A stretch of DNA of 6,273 bases, taken from contig JASGMZ010000177.1 of the NCBI GenBank assembly GCA_030156305.1, positions 1 to 6,273 of the forward strand, read 5' to 3'. The notes beneath the pieces are model-generated. The model did not search any database and had not been told where the DNA came from. It saw only the letters and a program-made list of their open reading frames with translations. The stretch comes from Bacteroidales bacterium (GTDB lineage: Bacteria > Bacteroidota > Bacteroidia > Bacteroidales > UBA12077). The translations under genes were made by a program, and so were the position numbers. Below are positions 1 to 5,780 of the stretch, piece by piece; position 1 is the stretch's first letter; each line of letters starts with the position of its first letter.

Positions 1-1104
1 AGTTACAGCTCCTGAAGTTATTTTATGTTCAACCGCTTCGGTAATCTGAGATTCATGGTAAGGTTTGTCAAATCCATCGCCACCTCTTCGGGTTTCATTG
101 ATGGTAAAGAAATCAACATATAATTTATTTTTATATCCCAAACGGTGAAATACTCGTGTTCCCAACGTAATATTATTTAATGCTGGCAATTCAGAAAAAC
201 CATCATCATTGGCATCAAAATGTTCTTTATCGCGATGAAACCCATAAAGGGCCATCCCTGTTTTCCCATCAGACGATACCAACGAGGTGTTTAAGTTTAC
301 GCTATAATCAAGAGCCGGTTTTCCCGAACCATCCAATCCCACGCCGGTATATCCGGATTGAGCGGATGCTTCGTACGAGTTATTCAGCGGATCCTTTAAT
401 ATTAAATTGATGGTTCCGGCAATGGCATTACTTCCGTATAAAGCTGACCCTCCACCACGTACAACCTCAATTCGTTCAACAATAGATGATGGAATAAGCT
501 CTAACCCATACACTCCGGCTAATCCGCTAAAAATCGGCCGGTTGTTTATTAATATCTGAGAATAAGGGCCTTCCATTCCATTCATTCTTACTTGTGTAAA
601 TCCACAATTTTGGCAATTATTTTCCATTCTTAACCCGGGGCAAAAATTCAACCCATCGCTTAAAGTTATGGTTTGTGCAACATTAAAAATTTTAGGGGTT
701 ATAGTATTTACAATAACCGATGCATCTTTCCTGCGTTTCCCGTTCCGATCGGCGGTTACGACAACCTGCTCCAGGCCCAACACATCAGCTTGTAAAATAA
801 ATTTTAATTCATTGGTATTCCCTTCGGTAAGCTCAACATCCTTTTCAACATCTTTGTATCCTATGTATGAAGCTTTAACGGTATATTTGCCGGTAGGCAT
901 GTTAATCAGCTGGAAATGTCCCGTTTCGTCGGTAGCAGTTCCAATGGTTGTATTTTTAAGAATAATCGTTGCAAATGGTATATGCTCACCATCCGTATCG
1001 ACAACATGTCCTACAATATTCGCATCGGTGCGTTGAGCATAAGCAGATGATATTATGATGATATATATTCCTAAGGTTAGTATTGATTGAAAAATTGTTT
1101 TCAT
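1..1104 (-). CDS. TonB-dependent outer-membrane receptor, N-terminal part (truncated by window edge)
   Basis: The minus strand is open from an ATG at 1104-1102 to the window edge, giving 368 codons with no stop; the beta-barrel remainder lies outside. Residues 1-23 form a signal peptide (basic start, hydrophobic core, cleavage plausible after AYA before Q24). Residues about 28-106 are a CarboxypepD_reg-like beta domain (NIVGHVVDTDGEHIPFATI, then GTATDETGHFQL). LEQVVVTA at 111-118 resembles the TonB-box segment. The plug follows at about 120-237, with VERIEVVRGGGSALYGSNAIAGTINL as its landmark, and then the first barrel strands. The plug carries three cysteines, C155, C164 and C167 (NCQNCGF), unusual for this domain. 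The protein would import a substrate across the outer membrane using TonB/ExbBD energy. The substrate is not determined by the sequence; the histidine-rich gene just upstream suggests a metal or metal complex. No clear Shine-Dalgarno precedes the start. Family call is near certain, substrate is inference. Confidence 0.93.
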   Translation of the reverse strand, partial: MKTIFQSILTLGIYIIIISSAYAQRTDANIVGHVVDTDGEHIPFATIILKNTTIGTATDETGHFQLINMPTGKYTVKASYIGYKDVEKDVELTEGNTNELKFILQADVLGLEQVVVTADRNGKRRKDASVIVNTITPKIFNVAQTITLSDGLNFCPGLRMENNCQNCGFTQVRMNGMEGPYSQILINNRPIFSGLAGVYGLELIPSSIVERIEVVRGGGSALYGSNAIAGTINLILKDPLNNSYEASAQSGYTGVGLDGSGKPALDYSVNLNTSLVSSDGKTGMALYGFHRDKEHFDANDDGFSELPALNNITLGTRVFHRLGYKNKLYVDFFTINETRRGGDGFDKPYHESQITEAVEHKITSGAVT

Positions 1105-1169
1105 TATTCAGATGGTTGTTAATGTAATACAATTATTGGTTGTTTGATTTTTAGATATTTTAATGGTAA

Positions 1170-1186
1170 AGCAAAATATTTTTGCT
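1170..1186. promoter_or_regulatory. Dyad upstream of the TonB receptor gene
   Basis: A 17-bp dyad with perfect 7-bp arms (AGCAAAA, then a 3-nt centre, then TTTTGCT) lies 65 bp upstream of the receptor start codon. On the minus strand it contains TATTTTG, one base short of the TAnnTTTG -7 consensus, so it could be an operator over a weak promoter or a small hairpin. AT-rich DNA gives such repeats by chance fairly often. Confidence 0.25.
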
Positions 1187-1206
1187 ATCATACATTCTTT
1201 TATTTA

Positions 1207-1229
1207 ATCAATAAATTATTTTTATTGAT
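1207..1229. other. AT-rich inverted repeat between the His-rich gene and the TonB receptor gene
   Basis: ATCAATAAA and TTTATTGAT form perfect 9-bp arms around a 5-nt loop, 21 bp past the stop codon of the histidine-rich gene. Neither strand shows a following T-run, so this is not a classical intrinsic terminator. It could be a weak attenuator or an mRNA-stabilising stem in a shared transcript. Chance occurrence is possible in such AT-rich DNA. Confidence 0.3.
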
Positions 1230-1250
1230 ATAAAATAGAAAGAGAGGAAA

Positions 1251-1631
1251 TTAAAACATAAAAAAATTGGCAGGAGGTGCTCTGTAATTAATTAAATTAT
1301 TTAAAAAGGAAGTTTTAGAATAACATTTTGGAATGTTATATTTTGTAATAATGAAATATACCGGATTTAAATGATCCTGAATTTTATGAACATTTACAAA
1401 AAATTCAAGGGTTTGTATAATCTGTAACTCTAATTTATTATGCTGATGTTGGGTATTCGGTTTTTTATTTTCGCTGTTTTTATTAAACGGGTGTGCATGA
1501 ACAATAATATTACCACAAGCTGTTCTATGCGTATGAAGGAAAAATGAAGCATTAAATACAATTCCTCCAATCATTCCCAAAAAGAGGAAGGAAATAAGTA
1601 ACCTTTTTATATATCTTATGCTTATTTTCAT
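1251..1631 (-). CDS. Small membrane-anchored histidine-rich protein, putative metal binding
   Basis: From the ATG at 1631 this encodes 126 residues. A basic start (MKISIRYIKR) precedes one hydrophobic segment at about 11-31, acting as membrane anchor or uncleaved signal. The rest should lie in the periplasm. Just after the segment come clustered ligands: H33-T-H35, C39, H45-A-H47-P, H62-Q-H64, then H82, H87 and C103. The C-terminus carries RAPP, which I associate with small His-rich proteins of Bacteroidota next to metal-related genes; this is recollection, not a search. An upstream TTG at 1643 would add four residues, but it lies inside the candidate -7 box, so ATG is preferred. The gene is 146 bp upstream of, and on the same strand as, the TonB receptor gene. 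This suggests a role as periplasmic metal buffer, sensor or accessory of that receptor. I do not recognise a named family, and the metal (zinc, copper or other) is open. Confidence 0.72.
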   Translation of the reverse strand: MKISIRYIKRLLISFLFLGMIGGIVFNASFFLHTHRTACGNIIVHAHPFNKNSENKKPNTQHQHNKLELQIIQTLEFFVNVHKIQDHLNPVYFIITKYNIPKCYSKTSFLNNLINYRAPPANFFMF

Positions 1632-1640
1632 TATCTGCGT

Positions 1641-1671
1641 CAAAATTAGGTTAAATCAAATTAACAGCCAA
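1641..1671 (-). promoter_or_regulatory. Candidate Bacteroidota promoter for the His-rich gene
   Basis: Reading the minus strand, TTG (1671-1669) is followed after 20 nt by TAATTTTG (1648-1641), matching the TTG/TTTG and TAnnTTTG elements of Bacteroidota housekeeping promoters. Transcription would begin near 1634-1637, leaving only a few untranslated bases before the ATG at 1631. The very short leader is the weak point of this call. Confidence 0.45.
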
Positions 1672-1688
1672 TACCAATATTTGGGTAT
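1671..1688. promoter_or_regulatory. Imperfect dyad abutting the -33 element, candidate operator
   Basis: An 18-bp sequence starting ATACC and ending GGTAT has perfect 5-bp outer arms and 7 of 9 pairs matched overall. It overlaps the upstream end of the candidate promoter of the His-rich gene. Its length and position would suit a dimeric metalloregulator of the Fur/Zur type, but no regulator site of this sequence is known to me. Confidence 0.3.
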
Positions 1689-1790
1689 TTTTAGTTTTGT
1701 TTAACTCTTTTTATTATTCGTTACCATTAAACAAACCTGCAAATTCTCTATTTTTGACTTATCTATTTTTAAACAGCTTAAAAGAACGAA

Positions 1791-1827
1791 ACAAAAAAGC
1801 TGATTCCCCTGTATGCGGGAATCAGCT
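1791..1827 (-). terminator. Strong intrinsic terminator of the AOR-family gene
   Basis: On the minus strand a perfect 11-bp stem (AGCTGATTCCC paired with GGGAATCAGCT, 8-nt loop) is followed directly by TTTTTTGT. It starts 26 nt past the TAG stop of the oxidoreductase gene and therefore isolates that gene from the His-rich/TonB unit. The plus-strand reading lacks a T-run after the stem, so termination is expected on the minus strand only. Confidence 0.93.
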
Positions 1828-1853
1828 AAATAAAATTTTGTCATAAATAAAGA

Positions 1854-4010
1854 CTATTGTAAATCTTTAATTACTTCAATCAATTCAGGAAGATCCATCC
1901 CTAATTTTTTAAGATGTTCAATTTTAGGTACGCCGTTTTTATTCCATCCACGACGTTCGTAAACTGCATCTAATAATTGTTCGTATCTATCTTCTCTGTA
2001 TTTTCTGGTAATGGCTATTTTTTCTTCGGTAGTTTTTCCTTCAGGATCAACACCGATAAGCTCTTTCATCTGCTTATCGTAGCGTTCGGCTCTTGATTCG
2101 TACTCCTCAACAGTAACCGGCCCTGCGGCACGGTAAGGTTGAGCATCATGTTTACGTAATCCATACCCTCTGCGGATATTAAAGATACGCTGGAAATTAT
2201 ATACACGTTCACTCTGACGAATCAGCTCATCTTTATCGAAAGGTTTACCGGTTACACCTTCGTATATAGCTACATAGTTATCAACGTGTTCAGGAATTTT
2301 ATGAGGTTCGTCTGCTTCGGCGTTACTTTCCGGAACTACATCATTCCAGGGAAGTTTACAAAGCCCCTGTAACCCAAACCATGTACGGAACATGGGCATA
2401 TAGTGTAATGCTTCGGCTTTATCTTCAAATGTAGGAATCTGGTTGTTCACCATATCCATAAAGATAAGCCATGCTTCATCGTGCTGAGGGCCTTTGTTGG
2501 TCATGGCATAACCACCTTGCTGGGCTAATGATTCTTTAGAAACATACTGTGAATATTCGAGCCCTTTATTTTCCATTCCTATATCGTTAAGGAATTGCTC
2601 ATCAGCGCCATATTCTTTCACAAATTTTTCTTTCATCTTACGGATACCCATACCGGCAACGACACCAAATCCTTCGCCTCGGGCTAACTGATGCATCAAT
2701 TCCATCATTGCTTCGAAATTACCAAACTTTAATTCCAATCCTCCGGTACGTTCTTTGTTAAGAATACCTTCTTCGTAACATTCCATTATAAATGCTACAA
2801 GCGTACCCCAAGTGATGGTACAAATGCCATACGTATCACAATAAAAGTTTGCTTCAATAATTCCTTCCGGATCGAAAACACCAATATTAGAACCTAATCC
2901 GGCTCCGTTTTCATATTCGGGCCCGTCAACAAGAACTTTTTGTCCTTTGTAAGGCCCGGTTTTTAATTCAAAATCATCAACTGCTTTGGCACAACTCATG
3001 GCACATCCAATCCAGCACCCGTCAGGTATATTTTGGGTAAAATATTTATCGCGGAAAACATTACTATGAATTTTCAATGCGTCTTCAGAGCTTCCGTATT
3101 TAAAGTTATGCGTTGGTAGCAAGTCGTAATCGTTCATTACGTTAAGAATATTTGCCGTTCCTTTTCTACGCATTTGACATTGCTGATCATCAAGTTCACG
3201 TATTTCCCGCTGAAATCTGCGGCCACGCTCTTTAATCTTATCTATGTCGGCAACATGGTTAAGGTTTCCTTTAACCCCCTCGATTCTGGCCACAATGGCT
3301 TTGATATTTTTATCACGCATAACGGTACCTAACCCACCACGTCCTGCTTGTTTAAGTCTTATCTTTTTACGTCTTGGATCATAAAAGGTAAAGTTAATCA
3401 TTCCGATTAATGAATGTTCAGCGCCAGCTCCTGTAGAAACTATTCCAATATTTTTATAATCTTTTTCATTTTCAGCAAAAGCTTCGGTTAACTCTTCGGC
3501 TAGTATATGTGAGTCGGTCGAAAATCCTGGATCATCCAAAACCTCAACAGTACCTTTTGTACCATCAATATAAATGATAACATCTTTGTCGGCTTTTCCC
3601 TGAAGTTCTAAGGCGTCATATCCTGAAAATTTCAGGAAAGGGCCAAAGAATCCTCCCACGTTAGAATCCATTACCGAATCAGTTTGGGGGGAAATGGAAA
3701 CTAAAAGTGATTTACCGGTTCCTGAATACTGAGTAATTCCTGCTATCGGGCCCGGACTAATAATAATTTCATTCTCAGGGTCATTCCATTTAGTATCTGG
3801 TTTGGTTGCATCCCATAATAATCGTAATCCAAAACCTTTTCCTCCAATAAATTTTTCTTTCATTTCTTCGGAAACAGGCTTTTCTTTAATTTCATTGGTT
3901 CCAACATTCATATACAGAATTCGGTTGGCATAACCTCTTTCTAACGGACGAAGCTCATATTTAAACTCTTTAATCTTTTTTTGAGCTGCTCTTAATTTTT
4001 TTACATCCAT
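1854..4010 (-). CDS. Aldehyde:ferredoxin oxidoreductase family protein, long form (tungsten/molybdenum bis-pterin enzyme)
   Basis: The 718-residue cytosolic protein has the AFOR N-terminal domain (about 26-240) with GGKGFGLRLLWD at 56-67, SPGPIAGI at 85-92 and the family signature GRGGLGTVMRDKNIKAI at 223-239. The helical AFOR C-terminal domains follow from about 255. Likely 4Fe-4S ligands are C332, C336, C340 and C551. GPEYE (363-367) and H510 (GPQHDEAW) correspond to active-site regions of the family. Members oxidise aldehydes to acids with ferredoxin, or run related low-potential reactions, using tungsten or molybdenum held by two pterins. The protein is about 110 residues longer than Pyrococcus furiosus AOR, mostly as a charged C-terminal extension beyond about 620. 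Cysteine spacing is CX3CX3C rather than the CX2CX3C of that enzyme, and the pterin loops read DTYGIC and GLQGLC, so the substrate may not be a simple aldehyde. No ferredoxin or NADH-oxidising partner gene lies nearby. A Shine-Dalgarno AAAGGAG 8 nt before the ATG confirms the start. Confidence 0.95.
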   Translation of the reverse strand: MDVKKLRAAQKKIKEFKYELRPLERGYANRILYMNVGTNEIKEKPVSEEMKEKFIGGKGFGLRLLWDATKPDTKWNDPENEIIISPGPIAGITQYSGTGKSLLVSISPQTDSVMDSNVGGFFGPFLKFSGYDALELQGKADKDVIIYIDGTKGTVEVLDDPGFSTDSHILAEELTEAFAENEKDYKNIGIVSTGAGAEHSLIGMINFTFYDPRRKKIRLKQAGRGGLGTVMRDKNIKAIVARIEGVKGNLNHVADIDKIKERGRRFQREIRELDDQQCQMRRKGTANILNVMNDYDLLPTHNFKYGSSEDALKIHSNVFRDKYFTQNIPDGCWIGCAMSCAKAVDDFELKTGPYKGQKVLVDGPEYENGAGLGSNIGVFDPEGIIEANFYCDTYGICTITWGTLVAFIMECYEEGILNKERTGGLELKFGNFEAMMELMHQLARGEGFGVVAGMGIRKMKEKFVKEYGADEQFLNDIGMENKGLEYSQYVSKESLAQQGGYAMTNKGPQHDEAWLIFMDMVNNQIPTFEDKAEALHYMPMFRTWFGLQGLCKLPWNDVVPESNAEADEPHKIPEHVDNYVAIYEGVTGKPFDKDELIRQSERVYNFQRIFNIRRGYGLRKHDAQPYRAAGPVTVEEYESRAERYDKQMKELIGVDPEGKTTEEKIAITRKYREDRYEQLLDAVYERRGWNKNGVPKIEHLKKLGMDLPELIEVIKDLQ

Positions 4011-4018
4011 ATTTAATT

Positions 4019-4025
4019 CTCCTTT
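4019..4025 (-). promoter_or_regulatory. Strong Shine-Dalgarno of the AOR-family gene
   Basis: AAAGGAG on the minus strand lies 8 nt before the ATG at 4010. None of the other genes in the window has a site this good, which suggests strong translation of the oxidoreductase and fixes its start. Confidence 0.85.
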
Positions 4026-4064
4026 AAGTTTATTGCTATTTTACTGATTTTGCTTTTTTTTAAA

Positions 4065-4097
4065 CATTTCAAAGTTATAAAAATATAGTTTGAAATG
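4065..4097. promoter_or_regulatory. Perfect 9-bp inverted repeat in the divergent promoter region, candidate operator
   Basis: CATTTCAAA (4065-4073) and TTTGAAATG (4089-4097) are perfect inverted copies separated by 15 bp, so arm centres are 24 bp apart. The proximal arm overlaps the candidate -7 box of the oxidoreductase gene. This arrangement suits a dimeric regulator repressing that gene. The sequence does not match any operator I can name. A hairpin in the 5' leader is the alternative. Confidence 0.45.
4070..4077 (-). promoter_or_regulatory. Candidate -7 box of the AOR-family gene
   Basis: TAACTTTG on the minus strand (4077-4070) matches TAnnTTTG exactly and would start transcription near 4063, giving a leader of about 50 nt. 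I see no good TTG at the usual -33 distance, as expected if the promoter needs an activator or if the match is fortuitous. Confidence 0.4.
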
Positions 4098-4212
4098 ATA
4101 TTATAAAATGACTTAAATCAATATGTTATAATTTACATATCGCTATTTATTTCCAAAAAAAATAAAATAATAATATGGCAATTAAAGAACATCGCTCAAA
4201 AATCAATTAATC

Positions 4213-4243
4213 ATTGGATTAAAATGAATATATTTTAAATTTG
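4213..4243 (+). promoter_or_regulatory. Bacteroidota promoter of the DUF364-thiF-thiS operon
   Basis: ATTG (4213-4216), a 19-nt spacer and TAAATTTG (4236-4243) match the Bacteroidota -33 and -7 elements. The start site would be near 4250 and the leader about 13 nt. A short dyad, TTAATC/GATTAA at 4207-4222, is centred exactly on the -33 element and could be an operator half-site pair. Confidence 0.6.
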
Positions 4244-4262
4244 TTGCTTAAAATAAATAACA

Positions 4263-4967
4263 ATGCGAGAACCTCTGAATTATTTTTTCGAAAAATACGG
4301 AATCAATCTACAAGAAATTAAACAGATAATTTGCGGCCAAAAGTATGTAGCGGTGTTATTAAAGAACGGGCATATTGGTGTATGCGCTACCCTCGGACAT
4401 TATGTTGATGTAGCCATACAGGATTTAAGATTTCCTGATTTAGATAATGTACAGCACAGAATTGTGCTTAATGCATATTTTAATGCCCGCTTTAATTATC
4501 AAAATCATTATGATAACACCAGCGATATTTTTGATAAAATAGACTTTGAAAAATATCACAAAATTGTGATGATCGGATTTTTTAAGTCATTGGCAGAAAA
4601 ATTTGAACGTGAAAAAATTGCGCTAACTATTTTTGATAAAGCCGTTGAAGATGAGAAATTAGCTCCCATGTCAAAACAATTAGAAGAGATTGCCACAGCT
4701 GATGCTGTTATTCTTTCTTCAACCACAATTTTTAACCATACTTTTTCAGAATTAATAAAAGCTACCAAAGAAAAATGCGACACCTACACATTAGGGCCAT
4801 CAACCATTATGCACCCTGAAATGTTTCAATACAAAAACATTAAATTATTATTTGGCTCAGTATTCGATTCAAATGATATTAATACCTTAAAAATTATAGA
4901 AAATGGCGGAGGAACAAAACAATTCTTACCATTTATGTACAAAGTTTTTTTAAAACCTAAATCATGA
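4263..4967 (+). CDS. DUF4213/DUF364 family protein, putative heavy-metal chelation or cofactor-related
   Basis: The 234-residue soluble protein has an N-terminal enolase-like DUF4213 segment (about 18-80, with the hairpin VAVLLKNGHIGVCATLG at 29-45) and a Rossmann-like DUF364 domain (about 98-230). The DUF364 landmarks are IVMIGFFKSL (101-110), ADAVILSSTTIFNHT (146-160), LGPSTIMHP (177-185), FGSVFD (197-202) and the ENGGGT loop (213-218). Family knowledge: a structural study of a DUF364 member proposed a role in binding heavy metals, but no reaction has been shown. It is the first gene of a three-gene operon whose other members form an E1/sulfur-carrier pair, and it diverges from a probable tungsten enzyme. 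I infer a role in handling the metal or the pterin during cofactor assembly. Its TGA overlaps the next ATG (ATGA), implying translational coupling. No clear Shine-Dalgarno precedes the ATG, and the first in-frame ATG after the promoter is used. Confidence 0.87.
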   Translation: MREPLNYFFEKYGINLQEIKQIICGQKYVAVLLKNGHIGVCATLGHYVDVAIQDLRFPDLDNVQHRIVLNAYFNARFNYQNHYDNTSDIFDKIDFEKYHKIVMIGFFKSLAEKFEREKIALTIFDKAVEDEKLAPMSKQLEEIATADAVILSSTTIFNHTFSELIKATKEKCDTYTLGPSTIMHPEMFQYKNIKLLFGSVFDSNDINTLKIIENGGGTKQFLPFMYKVFLKPKS

Positions 4968-5554
4968 CTTTTGAGGAAATAAAATCAATTTTAAAAAATC
5001 ACACGGTGGGTATTGCTGGTGCAGGAGGACTGGGTTCTAACTGTGCAGTTGCATTATCCAGAGTTGGTGTTGGCAAATTAATCATTGCCGATTTTGATGT
5101 AGTAAATGAAACCAACTTAAATCGACAATATTTTTTTAAAGACCAACTCGGAGAAAAAAAAGTAAGTGCTTTAAAAAATAATATCAAACGAATTAATCCT
5201 GAGACCGAGATAATCATCCATGATCTTAAATTAAATGAAAATAATCTTGTTAACATTTATAAAGATTGCGATATTATTGTAGAGGCTTTTGATTTGGCCG
5301 AAATGAAACAAATGATTATTGAAACCTGTATGAGCAAACTCCCGGATAAACCATTGATTACTGGATTGGGAATCGCCGGATGGGGTAAAAGTAATGAAAT
5401 AAGAATCAGGCAATCTGAAAATTTATATATTTGTGGCGATGAGGTGTCTGAAACATCAACACAAAATCCACCCTTAGCACCTAGAGTGGGAATAGCAGCA
5501 AATATGCAGGCAAATACAGTTTTAGAAATTTTATTAAACAAAACACAAGGATGA
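4964..5554 (+). CDS. thiF: Short ThiF/MoeB/HesA-family E1-like adenylyltransferase for a sulfur carrier
   Basis: The 196-residue protein keeps the E1-like ATP site: GAGGLGS at 19-25, acidic D43 and D45 after strand two, the NLNRQ motif at 51-55 with the catalytic arginine R54, GEKK at 63-66, and D110 in EAFD. It should adenylate the C-terminal glycine of the sulfur carrier encoded next door, the step before thiocarboxylate formation. It matches the short ThiF form (about 200 residues, ending with APRVGIAANMQANTVLEIL) rather than E. coli ThiF/MoeB of about 250 residues. It lacks the paired CXXC zinc motifs. C157 (YICGDE) is the only cysteine in the region where a sulfur-transfer cysteine might sit. 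Both gene junctions are ATGA overlaps. Short ThiF proteins are usually annotated as thiamine genes, but no thiG or thiH is present here. Tungsten- or molybdenum-pterin assembly is therefore at least as likely. The symbol denotes the family only. Confidence 0.9.
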   Translation: MTFEEIKSILKNHTVGIAGAGGLGSNCAVALSRVGVGKLIIADFDVVNETNLNRQYFFKDQLGEKKVSALKNNIKRINPETEIIIHDLKLNENNLVNIYKDCDIIVEAFDLAEMKQMIIETCMSKLPDKPLITGLGIAGWGKSNEIRIRQSENLYICGDEVSETSTQNPPLAPRVGIAANMQANTVLEILLNKTQG

Positions 5555-5754
5555 AAATTACGCTGAATAACAAGGAAGAAACGTTTGATAAAAATGAACT
5601 TACCATTAGAGAATTACTGGAACTTAGCAACTTCTCCTACAAGCTACTTATTGTTAAGGTTAATGGGAAACTTGTACGAAAAGAAGCTTACAATAATACA
5701 GTAGTTAAAGATGGCGATGATGTAACAGTTTTGCATCTTGTTACCGGTGGATAA
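5551..5754 (+). CDS. thiS: ThiS/MoaD-type sulfur carrier protein with C-terminal Gly-Gly
   Basis: The 67-residue protein has the beta-grasp ubiquitin-like fold pattern of ThiS: an MKITLNNKEE hairpin, the LTIRELLELSN helix (22-32), the LLIVKVNGKLVRKEAY strand pair (32-47), KDGDDVTVLHLV (53-64) and terminal G66-G67. The E1-like partner encoded just upstream should adenylate the final glycine, which is then converted to a thiocarboxylate that donates sulfur. The pattern is closer to ThiS than to MoaD in length and in the DGDDVTVLHLV segment. The ATG overlaps the upstream stop (ATGA), so equimolar, coupled expression of the pair is expected. Sulfur could serve thiazole synthesis elsewhere on the chromosome. 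However, the setting beside a tungsten-enzyme gene and a DUF364 gene favours pterin dithiolene formation or another cofactor step. The symbol denotes the family only. Confidence 0.92.
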   Translation: MKITLNNKEETFDKNELTIRELLELSNFSYKLLIVKVNGKLVRKEAYNNTVVKDGDDVTVLHLVTGG

Positions 5755-5761
5755 CATTTTT
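5739..5761 (+). terminator. Weak intrinsic terminator overlapping the thiS stop codon
   Basis: TGTTACC can pair with GGaTAACA (one bulged A, 3-nt loop), and TTTTTAT follows directly. The stem uses the last codons of the sulfur-carrier gene, including those for Gly-Gly, and the TAA stop. The 7-bp, bulged, moderately AT-rich stem makes it a weak terminator at best, so some read-through into the next gene is likely. Confidence 0.4.
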
Positions 5762-5780
5762 ATACTTTATCCTTATTTTC

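Noticed and set aside
180..1036. Plus-strand reading frames of 76 and 122 codons
   Set aside because: They lie wholly antisense to the TonB receptor frame, which shows clear domain signatures across the same stretch; their translations resemble no family.
1632..1643. TTG start adding four residues to the His-rich protein
   Set aside because: The TTG overlaps the candidate -7 box and has no ribosome site; the ATG at 1631 leads directly into a typical basic plus hydrophobic N-terminus.
4011..4262. Molybdenum/tungsten cofactor riboswitch in the divergent intergenic region
   Set aside because: The region is very AT-rich, has no extended multi-stem structure that I can fold by eye, and the leaders predicted from the promoters are only about 13 and 50 nt.
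4556..5541. Minus-strand reading frames opposite the DUF364 and ThiF genes
   Set aside because: The plus-strand frames there carry unmistakable family motifs, while the antisense translations are low-complexity shadows without start signals.
4964..5754. Assignment of the operon to thiamine biosynthesis
   Set aside because: It cannot be excluded, but no thiazole synthase, ThiH/ThiO, ThiE or TPP riboswitch is visible; the DUF364 and AOR-family neighbours favour another cofactor.
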